The position numbers were made by a program, and so were the translations under genes. Of a stretch of DNA of 64,000 nucleotides, positions 17,582 to 25,990 are shown in pieces. Position 1 is the stretch's first letter; the number at the start of each line of letters is the position of its first letter. This DNA is from Halopiger goleimassiliensis (GTDB taxonomy: Archaea; Halobacteriota; Halobacteria; Halobacteriales; Natrialbaceae), in assembly GCF_000455345.1 (NCBI RefSeq), contig NZ_HG315691.1, positions 811,839 to 875,838 of the forward strand, in the 5' to 3' direction. The notes below the pieces were generated by a model, which saw only the letters and a list, made by a program, of their open reading frames with translations, did no database searches and was not told the origin of the DNA.

Positions 17582-18064
17582 GACCACGACGAAAGCCCTC
17601 GCCGCTGTCGCGGTCGCTCAGCGACATATCCGCGCAAGCGCGGATAGGGGTAGGCGACTATATGAATGCGACATGGGTTGTCGGCTTTGCCGACAACCGA
17701 AAACGTGGTCGTTCGAGACGCCGAAGGCGTCTCGTGATGACGAGAGACTGCAAGTCTCTCGAACCACGGCATAGCCGCCACGCACGGCTCGCCCTTTCAG
17801 TCCTCCAGGAAAGGGCCTGCCCTCCCCCGAGTCGCCCGGCTCCGCGCGAGAGTGCGCGGAGCCGTGTTCCCGGCCATTAGGCGCGCTGGCGAGCCGACCG
17901 AGCAAGGCGAGGTGCGACCAACGGGAGCACCTCGGAACGCGAACGGCGAACGGAGTGAGCCGTGAGCACTGCGAGGGCGGCTCGCTGAGACGCGAGGGAC
18001 GAGTGAGCGAGGACGGGGCGCGAAGCGCCGCTACGAGCGAACGAGTCGGCTGGGGAGGGTGTGG
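17582..18064 (+). repeat. Dispersed hairpin-rich repeat, copy A
   Basis: A non-coding block of about 480 bases related to 38389-38811. Shared segments in the same order are GAAAGCCCTCG, CGCTGTCGCGGTCGCT, a hairpin GGTTGTCGGC/GCCGACAACC, ACGTGGTCGTTCGAGACGCC, the hairpin GAGACGCC-GAA-GGCGTCTC, a hairpin GAGAGACT-GCA-AGTCTCTC, AACCACGGC-TAGCCGCCACGCACG, CTTTCAGTCC, GCGCGCTGGCGAG, and the end GAGCGAACGAGTCGGCTGGG. Between these lie segments that differ completely between copies, including a large hairpin here (CGGCTCCGCGC/GCGCGGAGCCG). No convincing protein is encoded. It looks like a structured dispersed repeat or non-coding RNA family rather than an insertion sequence, since no terminal inverted repeats or target duplication were seen. 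Confidence 0.75.
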
Positions 18065-18091
18065 CTACTCCCCGTGTCCACGATAGCAGGA

Positions 18092-18178
18092 CGCTTTGCT
18101 TCGACTCTCTTTCAAAACAGCATCCAATTCAACGTTCTTTGCTTCGACTCTCTTTCAAAAACCGTCCAGTTCGACGTT
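18092..18178 (+). repeat. Two tandem 42-45 bp direct repeats downstream of endA
   Basis: The segment starting CTTTGCTTCGACTCTCTTTC with a following CAAAA occurs at 18094 and again at 18137. Each copy is followed by a CC-A-TTC/TCGACGTT-like tail, giving units of about 43 and 42 bases. The second unit ends two bases before the endA stop. The T-rich strand (as read on the minus strand, AAAGAG... and TTTTG) may contribute to termination, but this is only a suggestion. Confidence 0.7.
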
Positions 18179-18180
18179 CA

Positions 18181-19266
18181 TCAGGGCGTCAGGCGTTCGA
18201 TCGACCACCACTCGATCGTCGCGGTTCCTCCGTCTTCGGTATCGTCTTCAGCGGGTCCGTCTCCGTCGACCAGCGCGAACACCATCGTCTTCCGAACCCC
18301 GTGGGCCAGCCGGACGTCCAGCGCGAGATCGCGCGGTTCGAAGACGTAGTCGGCGGGATGGACCCGCACCAGCCGTTCGGAGTGGCCCAGTTCGTCGACC
18401 GATTCCACCTCGTCGTAGGTCCGGAAGTCCGCGCCGAACTTGTAGCCCGTCTTGGGGACGACGTCGCGCTCGCGCAGCGCCGTGTAGACCGCGAGTCGCC
18501 GGTCGAACCGGTCGCCCTCGACCTCGCGCCCGCGCGATCGAACCGTTTCCGGCTCGAGGTCGATCGCCCCCCGCTCCGCGAGGTAGGCCGCCTCGAGCAG
18601 GGAACACTGTAGCGTCGGCCGGTCGTACTCCCGGCCCTCGAGCGGCTGGCCGTAGAAGGCCTCCTCGTACAGCTCGAGCGGCGGCTCCCAGACGACGACG
18701 CGGTCGGCCAGCAGGTCGGCCGCGCAGCCCTCGGGGAGCGGGGCCTCCGTCGCGCCGCTCGGGGGCGCACGCGAGATGTCGAAGTACGTGATCTCGCTCT
18801 CCTCGTCGACGACAGCGAGGACGCCCGCCGCGAGATCGCTGGCGGCCACGTCGGTCCGCTCGCCGATCACCCGCAGCGGGTACTCGACCTCGCCGTCCTG
18901 TGGCCCCTTTCCGCGCGGGAAGACGGCGAAGTCCGCGTCCGGCGGGTCGGCGACCCAGGGTTTGGCCGCCGGCGAGAGGTAAAACCCCCGCGACCGGAGG
19001 TCCGCATAGACGAGGAAGCGAACCCCGAAGTCCGTGCCGGGTTCGCGGGCGACGAACGACCGGAAGTCGAGTTCCGTGCCGTCCGGGGCGACCACGGCCT
19101 CGAGGTCGCCCCGGAAGAGCAGGTGCGCCGCCTCGACGGGTGCCAGCGCGATCTCGTTACCCGAGAGCGGATAGCCGTACCCCCGCGAGTCGTGGTATCG
19201 CTGCCGGGCGTCCGCACCGACGCGAACGACGCCCGCTTCCTCGTCGAATCGCCCCTCGAGTCCCAT
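18181..19266 (-). CDS. endA: tRNA-splicing endonuclease (fused two-unit form)
   Basis: This 361-residue enzyme cuts introns out of pre-tRNA at bulge-helix-bulge motifs. It is the long form with two endonuclease units in one chain, as in haloarchaea. The N-terminal unit (1 to about 170) has lost the catalytic triad, while the C-terminal unit has it: Tyr in YKFGADFRTYD, His in RLVRVHPADYVF and Lys in GVRKTMVFALVD. I placed the start at MGLEGRFDEEAG (19266); the in-frame extension upstream has no conserved features. Its 3' end abuts a tandem repeat. Identification is secure. Confidence 0.95.
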   Translation of the reverse strand: MGLEGRFDEEAGVVRVGADARQRYHDSRGYGYPLSGNEIALAPVEAAHLLFRGDLEAVVAPDGTELDFRSFVAREPGTDFGVRFLVYADLRSRGFYLSPAAKPWVADPPDADFAVFPRGKGPQDGEVEYPLRVIGERTDVAASDLAAGVLAVVDEESEITYFDISRAPPSGATEAPLPEGCAADLLADRVVVWEPPLELYEEAFYGQPLEGREYDRPTLQCSLLEAAYLAERGAIDLEPETVRSRGREVEGDRFDRRLAVYTALRERDVVPKTGYKFGADFRTYDEVESVDELGHSERLVRVHPADYVFEPRDLALDVRLAHGVRKTMVFALVDGDGPAEDDTEDGGTATIEWWSIERLTP

Positions 19267-19534
19267 ACTCGAGGGTCGGGCGGCGATCACTAAGGGGCTG
19301 TGGATCGCTAGTCGGATTCGGTCGAGTCCCCGCTGTTTCTCCTCCCTCGAAAGCCCCTGATCGTCTCGACTCGCGCGCCGACCCTGCGCTCCGCATCTCA
19401 CGTCATTCGATTGCGGTGCTTGGGCCGTCGTGCTTCGCCGAGACGGTCAGCCCCTTTCAGTCCGCCCACCGCGGTGGACGATCGGGCGGCTGTTGCGATG
19501 GGGATCGCTCGGTCGTTCCGACTCGAGGGCGACC
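19267..19534. other. Intergenic region between endA and the zinc-ribbon gene, with a repeat fragment
   Basis: No gene is supported here. The region holds a fragment related to the tail of dispersed repeat copy B (separate entry, 19400-19470) and borders the 29-bp tandem repeat at 19535. The endA promoter should be close to 19290, where an actaagggg stretch is the only AT-richer sequence. Confidence 0.5.
19400..19470 (-). repeat. Fragment related to the tail of dispersed repeat copy B
   Basis: Read on the minus strand, this gives GGACTGAAAGGGGC, then CCGTCTCG, GAAG, CGACG and AAGCACCG. The same string of short blocks in the same order follows copy B at 38818-38885 on the plus strand. Each block is identical or nearly so and the spacing is close. 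I take this as a third, partial member of the repeat family, in the opposite orientation. Confidence 0.55.
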
Positions 19535-19604
19535 GTCGCTCGCGGGTACGAGTACACTCAGTCGTCGCTCGCGGGTACGAGTACACTCAGTCGTCGCTCG
19601 CGGG
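19535..19604. repeat. 29-bp tandem repeat, about 2.4 units, at the 3' end of the zinc-ribbon gene
   Basis: The word GTCGCTCGCGGG begins at 19535, 19564 and 19593, a period of exactly 29 bases, and the first two units (with ...TACGAGTACACTCAGTC) are identical. The last unit is the C-terminal coding end of the minus-strand gene at 19587-20366, including its stop. The duplicated units therefore lie just past the stop and repeat the terminal codons and stop. Confidence 0.85.
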
Positions 19605-20366
19605 CTCCGGTTCGGCCTCGAGCGCGGGCTCGAGCATCCGGTCGCAGTTCGGGTCGAGACAGCGGGTGCCGCTGTGGGTGTCGAAGGTGGGCAGGCCGCA
19701 GGCACACTCGCCGTCGACGACGCCGTTGGGGAGGGCGAAGCCGGTGTCGCAGTCGGGGTAGCGCTCGCAGCCGGCGATGAGGCCGCCGCGTCTGAGGATC
19801 CGGAGGTCGCCGTCGCAGTTGGGACACGCCCACTCGCGGTCGAACGCCTCGCGGACGGCCGCGTCGAGGGACTCGCAGTCCCGGTCGAGACAGACGTTGA
19901 AGGCGAGGCCGCGCTCGACGCGCATCCGCGGGAGGCCACACGCACACCGGTTGCCGTCGGGCTGAATCGTCGCGTCCCGCGGCACCCCGTACTCGCTCCC
20001 GCAGTCGATACAGCGGACGCCGCTCGAGCGGACGAGCGTGCCGTTCTCGCAGTCCGGACAGGGGCCGAGGGGGGTTCCGGCAGCCGAACTCGGGTAGTGG
20101 GCGAACCCGTCTCGGTCGTGGGCGGCGACCCGGAGCGTCTGCCCCTCTTTTTTCGCCACGAGCGCGAAGTCCGCCGCACGGTCGCTCGAGACGCTGTCGG
20201 CGCGGGTGAGCCAGGCGACGGGCTGGTAGCCGTCGACGTCGTGGACGAGGACGGTGTTGTCGGGTTTGACGATGGTCGTCACCCGGCCGCGGTACTCCTC
20301 GCGCTCCGGGCCTTCGGTGATGACGGTACAGTCGCCGGCGAGGACGCGAATCGCGTCGTCGATCAT
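19587..20366 (-). CDS. NucS-N-like domain joined to topoisomerase-type zinc ribbons
   Basis: A 259-residue cytoplasmic protein. Residues about 5-70 (RVLAGDCTVITEG, EYRGRVTTIVKPDNTVLVHD, GYQPVAWL) resemble the N-terminal dimerisation/DNA-binding domain of the mismatch endonuclease NucS/EndoMS. The RecB-like nuclease domain that should follow is absent. Instead there are four Cys4-type zinc ribbons (CPDCENG...CIDCG; CACG...CLDRDC; CPNCDG...CERYPDC; CACG...CLDPNC) like those at the C-terminus of topoisomerase I. It is likely a single-stranded or branched DNA-binding protein. The Cys pairs are clear; the NucS relationship is inferred from memory of the family pattern. It ends in the 29-bp repeat. 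Confidence 0.8.
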   Translation of the reverse strand: MIDDAIRVLAGDCTVITEGPEREEYRGRVTTIVKPDNTVLVHDVDGYQPVAWLTRADSVSSDRAADFALVAKKEGQTLRVAAHDRDGFAHYPSSAAGTPLGPCPDCENGTLVRSSGVRCIDCGSEYGVPRDATIQPDGNRCACGLPRMRVERGLAFNVCLDRDCESLDAAVREAFDREWACPNCDGDLRILRRGGLIAGCERYPDCDTGFALPNGVVDGECACGLPTFDTHSGTRCLDPNCDRMLEPALEAEPEPASDD

Positions 20367-20596
20367 GCCGCCGTTGGCCCGGGGATCGTACTTAAACTCG
20401 CGGTCGTCACCGATTCGCTCGGGAGCGCTCGAAACCGACTATCGCTGCTTACGTCTCCACTACTCGACAGTTTCCCGTCGGTATGGAGAATAGATAGTAA
20501 TGCCAATCTGATATATTGTTCGTGGTTGGTTTGCTGATGGGTCAGTTCGTCTGATGTTGACCTTTCAAACGACCAATATCTATCATAGAGAATAAT

Positions 20597-20606
20597 TACG
20601 TTTAAG
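20597..20606 (+). promoter_or_regulatory. TATA-like box of the ECF transporter operon
   Basis: The AT-rich run around aattacgtttaagtgg places a TATA-like element (gtttaagtgg) about 28-35 bases before the ATG at 20632, as expected for a leaderless haloarchaeal transcript. The 120 bases upstream are unusually AT-rich for this window. No recognisable riboswitch was found. Confidence 0.5.
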
Positions 20607-20631
20607 TGGTGGTTGCGCGGGATGTAAACCG

Positions 20632-21474
20632 ATGCGAGAACTACTCACGATGTGGCGCGACACGCGGATGATCATGCTCGTCGCGGTCGTCGCGGCGGTG
20701 TACGCCGCTCTGTTGATCCCGTTCGCAGGGTTCGTAATCATTCCCGGAATCACATCGGTTCGACCCGGAAACGTGATTCCTATCCTGTTCGGTGTCACGT
20801 TCGGCCCGGCGGCCGCCTGGGGATCGGCCATCGGCAACCTGATCAACGACATCTTCACCGGACAGTTCGGACCAGGCAGCGCGTTCGGGATGGTCGGGAA
20901 CTTCTTCTTCGGGATGCTCGCGTACAAGCTGTGGGGGAGCCTCGGCCCGCTTTCGAGCGGCGTCGAGCCGAACTTCCGCGAGAACGTCGGCCGCCAGCTC
21001 GTCGAGTTCGTCGCAGTCGCGGTCGCCGCTTCCGCGGCGTGTGCGGCGATCATCGCCTGGGGGCTGGAACTGCTCGGACTGTTCCCGTTCTCGGTGCTCG
21101 GGACGGTGATCTTCCTGAACAACACGATCGCGACGGTCGTCCTCGGGCCGCCGCTGTTGTTCCTCACGTACCCGCGGATCAAGCAGATGGGGCTGCTCTA
21201 TCCCGACCTGTTGCACGACGAGGACCTCCCGGACACGAGCGCGGGGCGAGCCCAAACTGCGGCGTTCGGGCTGCTCGCGATCTCGCTCGCCTGGGCCGTC
21301 GTCGGCATTGCGATCTCGCTGGGGCTCTACGACGTCCCCTTCGCGGCCGGGCAAGAGGAGACCTTCCAGCAGGGCGGTGCGACCGTCCAGATCGCCCTCG
21401 GCGCTGTCGCGTTCCTGCTCCTGCTCGGGCTGACGGCCATCTCGGGCGAGCGCCTCTCGAAACTGCTCGAGTAA
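20632..21474 (+). CDS. ECF transporter substrate-binding (S) component
   Basis: A 280-residue membrane protein with about seven hydrophobic helices. The N-terminal 190 residues have the compact six-helix S-component pattern (TSVRPGNVIPILFGVTFGPAAAWGSAIGNLINDIF, then GPGSAFGMVGNFFFGMLAYKLWG). One or two extra helices follow at the C-terminus. S components bind the vitamin or trace substrate in the membrane and dock on the shared A-A'-T module. The next two genes encode exactly that module, 42 bases downstream, so this is a dedicated transporter. The sequence does not reveal the substrate, and no biosynthetic gene or riboswitch is next to it. Confidence 0.85.
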   Translation: MRELLTMWRDTRMIMLVAVVAAVYAALLIPFAGFVIIPGITSVRPGNVIPILFGVTFGPAAAWGSAIGNLINDIFTGQFGPGSAFGMVGNFFFGMLAYKLWGSLGPLSSGVEPNFRENVGRQLVEFVAVAVAASAACAAIIAWGLELLGLFPFSVLGTVIFLNNTIATVVLGPPLLFLTYPRIKQMGLLYPDLLHDEDLPDTSAGRAQTAAFGLLAISLAWAVVGIAISLGLYDVPFAAGQEETFQQGGATVQIALGAVAFLLLLGLTAISGERLSKLLE

Positions 21475-21516
21475 TCCGCGCAGTTTTAGTCACAGCGTCG
21501 ATCTCTACCAGATATC

Positions 21517-23481
21517 ATGGGCACTGACTCGAGCGGGGGTACCGCCGCAGAACTGCGAGAGGTCGTCTTCGCGTACGAGCGCGGACTGGACCTCCCGGCG
21601 GCCGACTCGTTCGGCGACGACGAGGCGTACGATCCGGACGACCGGGGCGGCGCGGTGTTGCGCGGGCTCGACCTCGACGTCGCCGCCGACAGCTTCACCG
21701 TGGTGATGGGCGCAAGCGGCGGCGGCAAATCGACGCTGTTGCGCACGTTCAACGCCATCATTCCGAACTTCATCACCGGCACGTTCGACGGCAGCGTCGA
21801 GGTACTCGGCCGCGACGCGACCGCCGCACGCGTCCCGGAGATGGCCGACGACGTCGGAATGGTCCTCCAGGACTACGAATCCCAGCTGTTCGGGACCAGC
21901 GTCACCAGCGAAGTCGCGTTCGGCCCCGAGAACCTCGCCGTCCCGCCGGCGGACATCGATCCGCGCATCGACCACGCCCTCGAGGTCGTCGGCCTGGAGG
22001 ATCTCGACCGGCGACGCCCGCCGGACGCCCTTTCGGGCGGGCAGAAACAGCGACTCGTCTTCGCGGGCGTCGTCGCGAACCACCCCGAACTGCTCCTGCT
22101 CGACGAGCCGACCAGCGACCTCGATCCCGCCGGGAGCCACGAGACGATCGACGTGATCCGCTCGCTGGCTGACGCCGACGTGCCGGACGCGCCCGAGGGC
22201 TGGGACGGCCCGGAGACGATCGTCATGGTCACCCACGAGATCGAGGAAGCCTTGCTGGCCGATCGTGCCGTCTTGCTGCGGGCCGGGCAGGTCTACCGCC
22301 AGGGACCGATCCGGGAGGTCTTCACCGACGTCGAGGCGCTCCGCGAGGCCCGCGTCGCCGTCCCGCCGGTCGTCGAGGTCTTCGACCGGCTGGGCTGGGA
22401 CCGGGCGGACCTCCCGCTGTACCCCGACGAGGCCGTCGACGCGGTCCTCGAGCGCGACCTCTCCTGGACGCCGCCCGCGCGAGCGGGCGAGGACCTCCCC
22501 GGCGCGCCCGCCGGAACCGGGACGGACGCCGGCGACCCGGTGTTCGAACTCGAGAGGGTCGTCCACGAGTACGAGACCGACCGGGAGACGGTGCGAGCGG
22601 TCGACGGCGTCGACCTCACGATCCGCGAGGGCGAGGTCGTCGCGATCGTCGGCCACAACGGCAGCGGGAAGACGACCCTCGCGAAGCACTTCAACGGGCT
22701 GCTCGAGCCCGACGCGGGGAGCGCGCGCTGGCGCGGCCGCGAGGTCTCCGAGCTATCGATGAGCGAGGTCGGCCGCTCGGTCGGCTACGTCTTCCAGAAC
22801 CCCGACCACCAGATCTTCGCCGACACCGTCCGCGAGGAGGTCGCCTTCGGCCCCGAGAACTTCGGCATGGAGGGCGAGGAACTCGAGCAGGCCGTCGCCG
22901 AGGCGATCGAGACGGTCGAACTCGACGGGCTGGAAGAGGCCGACCCGTTCAACCTCTCGAAGGGCCAGCGCCAGCGGGTCGCGCTCGCGTCGATCCTCGC
23001 GACCGATCCGGACGTGATCGTCTTCGACGAGCCGACGACGGGCCTCGACGCGACCCAGCGCGACCGGTTCATGGACCTCGTCGCCCGGCTCAACCGCGAG
23101 ACCGGCGTCACCGTCGTGATGGTCACCCACAGCATGCACACCGTCGCCGAGTACGCCCCCCGGACCGTCGTGATGGCAGACGGGGAGAAGGTCCGCGACG
23201 GTCCGACCCGGGAACTGTTCGCCGACGAGTCGCTGCTCGAGCGGTGGAACCTCGAACCGCCCCAGCCCGTCGCGGTGTCGAACCGGTTGGCCCGGGAGAC
23301 TGGCCAGGACGACGCCTTGCCGGCACTGTCGGTCGACGAACTGATCGCGGGCCTGGGCGGACCCGCGGCCGACGGCTCCGACGCCGGCTCGGACCCCACA
23401 CCGACGGGCTCCTCCTCGGAGGTCGATGGTCGCACCGACGGCGGCCGCGACGCCGGCGAGAGCGGAGGTGATCGCCGGTGA
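21517..23481 (+). CDS. ECF transporter ATPase with two fused ABC domains
   Basis: A 654-residue cytoplasmic ATPase carrying both A and A' subunits of the ECF energising module in one chain. Domain 1 has Walker A MGASGGGKST (about residue 68), Q-loop VLQDYESQ, signature LSGGQKQR, Walker B LLLLDEPTSDLDP and switch His in MVTHEIEE. Domain 2 (from about residue 345) has Walker A VGHNGSGKTT, Q-loop VFQNPDHQ, signature LSKGQRQR, Walker B VIVFDEPTTGLD and MVTHSMH. The second signature begins LSKGQ rather than LSGGQ, an acceptable variant. A disordered Ser/Gly/Asp tail follows. The stop overlaps the GTG of the T component (GTGA), so translation is coupled. Confidence 0.95.
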   Translation: MGTDSSGGTAAELREVVFAYERGLDLPAADSFGDDEAYDPDDRGGAVLRGLDLDVAADSFTVVMGASGGGKSTLLRTFNAIIPNFITGTFDGSVEVLGRDATAARVPEMADDVGMVLQDYESQLFGTSVTSEVAFGPENLAVPPADIDPRIDHALEVVGLEDLDRRRPPDALSGGQKQRLVFAGVVANHPELLLLDEPTSDLDPAGSHETIDVIRSLADADVPDAPEGWDGPETIVMVTHEIEEALLADRAVLLRAGQVYRQGPIREVFTDVEALREARVAVPPVVEVFDRLGWDRADLPLYPDEAVDAVLERDLSWTPPARAGEDLPGAPAGTGTDAGDPVFELERVVHEYETDRETVRAVDGVDLTIREGEVVAIVGHNGSGKTTLAKHFNGLLEPDAGSARWRGREVSELSMSEVGRSVGYVFQNPDHQIFADTVREEVAFGPENFGMEGEELEQAVAEAIETVELDGLEEADPFNLSKGQRQRVALASILATDPDVIVFDEPTTGLDATQRDRFMDLVARLNRETGVTVVMVTHSMHTVAEYAPRTVVMADGEKVRDGPTRELFADESLLERWNLEPPQPVAVSNRLARETGQDDALPALSVDELIAGLGGPAADGSDAGSDPTPTGSSSEVDGRTDGGRDAGESGGDRR

Positions 23482-24263
23482 GTTCCTCGCCGTCGCTGTA
23501 CGTCGACCGCGACACGTTCCTCCACCGGCTGAACGCCCGCTCGAAGCTGGCGTTGCTCGTCGGCGTGTTCGTATCGGCGTACGTCTTCGGGAACCCGCTG
23601 TGGGTGTTCGTGCCGCTCGCGGCGTCGTTCGTCGCGCTCGTGGCCGTCGGCGGCTGGCCGAACTTCAGGCGGCTCTGGTTCATCGTCCTCGCGCTGTTCC
23701 TCGTCGGCTTCGCGGTGTGGCCGGCGTTTACGGAACCCGGCGGCGAGACCCTGCTGTCGACGCCGCTCGGCACGCTCACCGAGCGGGAACTGCTGTTCGC
23801 GCTGGGGCGCTCAGAGCGGATCGTCGCGTTCATCGTCGGCGGCCTGCTGTTCGTGACGACCACCTCGAACGAGGAGATCGTCGCCGGCATGCGGTCGCTG
23901 GGCATCCCGTTCGCGTTCTGTTTCGCCGTGGGTACCGCCCTGCGGCTGTTCCCGACGCTGCTGGGATCGGCCAACACGGTCCGGCAGGCCCAGGCCGCCC
24001 GCGGCCACGAGGTCGGCGGCAACAACCCGATCGGGCTGCTCCGCAGCTACATTCCGCTGTTGATCCCCGTGTTCATGACCGCGATCCGCAACGTCCAGAC
24101 CCAGGCGATGGCGCTCGAGGCGCGCGGCTTCGACACGCGCGGGAAGCGGTCGTTCTACAACAACCAGCCATTCGGGGCGACCGACTGGCTGGTCGCCGCG
24201 TTCGGCCTCGCGCTCGCTGCGGCGGCGATCGCCCTCCGGCTGCAGGGGTACGGGGCGATCTAA
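23478..24263 (+). CDS. ECF transporter transmembrane (T) component
   Basis: A 261-residue membrane protein, the scaffold that links the two ATPase domains to the S component. It has five to six helices and the two Ala-Arg-Gly-type coupling motifs of EcfT: QAQAARGHEVGG (about residues 168-179) and QAMALEARGFDTRGKR (about 206-221). The start is GTG, overlapping the preceding stop. It completes an S-AA'-T operon of three genes. The family call is secure; the substrate remains unknown. Confidence 0.94.
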   Translation: MSSSPSLYVDRDTFLHRLNARSKLALLVGVFVSAYVFGNPLWVFVPLAASFVALVAVGGWPNFRRLWFIVLALFLVGFAVWPAFTEPGGETLLSTPLGTLTERELLFALGRSERIVAFIVGGLLFVTTTSNEEIVAGMRSLGIPFAFCFAVGTALRLFPTLLGSANTVRQAQAARGHEVGGNNPIGLLRSYIPLLIPVFMTAIRNVQTQAMALEARGFDTRGKRSFYNNQPFGATDWLVAAFGLALAAAAIALRLQGYGAI

Positions 24264-24469
24264 CGGTCGATCGTCGGGACTACCGCTCACGACTCGTCGA
24301 CGGATCGTCGATGATCGGTTTCGGTATCTGCGCCTGGTGTTCCCACGGATCGGTCGCTGACGCAGCGATCGAATCACTCGAGAAATCGGTTGTTACGTTG
24401 ACGGGAACTGTCCGTGGGCAGGCGACGTGATCACCACTGTTTATAGGCCGAGGTCGCCCTCGATTGGGT

Positions 24470-25717
24470 ATGACTGACGACACCGATCCGTTGGCATGGA
24501 CCCGCGACTACACCCCGATCCTCCGTTCGCTCGCCGACGAGTACGGCGAGACCACGCCCCTCGAGGGCTACAGCGTCGCGCTGGCGTCCCATCTCGAGCA
24601 GAAGACCGGCGTGTTGGTCGAGACCCTGCGGGACGCGGGAGCGACGGTGCTCGTCACGGGGAGCGAACCCTACAGCACCAAGGCCGAGGTCGTCGACGCG
24701 CTCCGCGACCAGGACCGGATCGAGACCTACGTCGAGGCCGGCATGTCCGAGGAGGAGTGGGAGAACGGCCAGCACGAACTGCTCGAGGCCGAACCCGACT
24801 TCATCCTCGACGACGGCTGCGAACTGATCGCGAAGGTCCACGCCGACCACCCCGACGTGGCCGAATCCGTGATCGGTGGCGGCGAGCAGACGACCGCCGG
24901 GATCACCCGTCTCGAGGCGATGGAGGACGAGGACGTCCTCGCGTTCCCGGTGTACGGCGTCAACGACACGCCGATGAAACACTACTTCGACAACGTCCAC
25001 GGCACGGGCGAATCCTCGCTCGCGAACGTGATGATCACGACCAACACGATGCTCTCGGGCAAGACCGTCGTCGTCGGCGGCTACGGCTACTGCGGCCGGG
25101 GGATCGCCCGCAAGGCTCGCGGAATGGGTGCACAGACGATCGTCACCGAAGTCGACCCCCGGAAGGCGCTCGAGGCCCACATGGACGGCCACCGCATCGC
25201 GAGCATGGAGGAGGCCGCGGCCGAAGCCGACTACATCATCACGTCGACGGGCAACCGCGACGTCGTCCGCGACGAACACCTCGAGCACCTCCAGGACGGC
25301 GTCATCCTCGCGAACGCGGGCCACTTCGACGTCGAGATCGCCGTCCCCGCGCTCGAGGAGGCCGCGGAGCGGATCACCGAACCCCGCGACGGCGTGACGC
25401 GGTACCACCTCCCCGACGGTCGGCGGGTCAACCTCCTCGCCGAGGGGCGACTCGTCAACCTCACCGGCCCGCACAGCGGCGGTCACCCCGCCGAAGTGAT
25501 GGACACGACGTTCGCGATGATGTTCGAGGCGGCTCGCGACATGCTCGCCGAGGGCCGCGGCGAGGACCTCGCGCCCGGCCTGTACGCCATGCCAGATCGC
25601 CTGGATCGAGCGGTCGCCGAACGGAAACTCGAGACGCTCGGGGCGTCGATCGACGAGTGGACCGACCGTCAGCGCGCGTACGCCGAAGAGTGGGAACACC
25701 CCGACAGTCCGTTCTAG
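24470..25717 (+). CDS. ahcY: Adenosylhomocysteinase
   Basis: A 415-residue NAD-dependent enzyme that splits S-adenosylhomocysteine into adenosine and homocysteine, clearing the inhibitor left by methyltransferases. Substrate-domain signature: GGGEQTTAGITRLEAM; NAD-binding Rossmann motif: VVVGGYGYCGRGIARKARG; the helix TNTMLSGKTV precedes it; the C-terminal active-site end NLTGPHSGGHPAEVMD is present. Length fits archaeal enzymes, which lack the eukaryotic insert. I chose the ATG at 24470, not the TTG two codons upstream; an AT-rich box (tttataggcc, about 24440) lies about 28 bases upstream. It stands alone between the ECF and phn operons. Confidence 0.96.
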   Translation: MTDDTDPLAWTRDYTPILRSLADEYGETTPLEGYSVALASHLEQKTGVLVETLRDAGATVLVTGSEPYSTKAEVVDALRDQDRIETYVEAGMSEEEWENGQHELLEAEPDFILDDGCELIAKVHADHPDVAESVIGGGEQTTAGITRLEAMEDEDVLAFPVYGVNDTPMKHYFDNVHGTGESSLANVMITTNTMLSGKTVVVGGYGYCGRGIARKARGMGAQTIVTEVDPRKALEAHMDGHRIASMEEAAAEADYIITSTGNRDVVRDEHLEHLQDGVILANAGHFDVEIAVPALEEAAERITEPRDGVTRYHLPDGRRVNLLAEGRLVNLTGPHSGGHPAEVMDTTFAMMFEAARDMLAEGRGEDLAPGLYAMPDRLDRAVAERKLETLGASIDEWTDRQRAYAEEWEHPDSPF

Positions 25718-25960
25718 CGACGATCGTCGATCGCAGGCACTGCCTCCGATCGACAGTCGGGGACTGGGGTTTCGGCTCGAGCGTTCGCCGGCGGTCGGCC
25801 GTGGACGGACCCGCTCGAGGCGGACGATTGACTGTGGCCGCGCGGCGGTGGTCCGAATCTGGTACCGTCGTCGGGTGGTCACAGATACCCGATTGCGGTT
25901 GGCACTCTCACGTTCTGGTGCTACTGTGGCGAACATATATCTATATATCTCCACTGACGG

Positions 25961-25974
25961 TGTGGTATTCCACA
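25961..25974. promoter_or_regulatory. Candidate operator palindrome upstream of phnDCE
   Basis: TGTGG-TATT-CCACA is an inverted repeat with 5-bp arms and a 4-bp centre, about 35 bases upstream of the phnD TATA region. Its position fits an operator or activator site for phosphate/phosphonate control. This is inferred from position and symmetry only, and no protein is known to bind it. Confidence 0.4.
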
Positions 25975-25990
25975 AGCGGAGGTCGCAGAG

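Noticed and set aside
17582..18064. Insertion sequence
   Set aside because: No transposase frame, terminal inverted repeat or target duplication could be seen. Related copy B differs by internal swaps of hairpins, which is not IS-like.
20490..20631. Riboswitch upstream of the ECF S component
   Set aside because: The region is AT-rich and leaves almost no 5' leader, and no known riboswitch consensus (for example TPP or cobalamin) was recognised.
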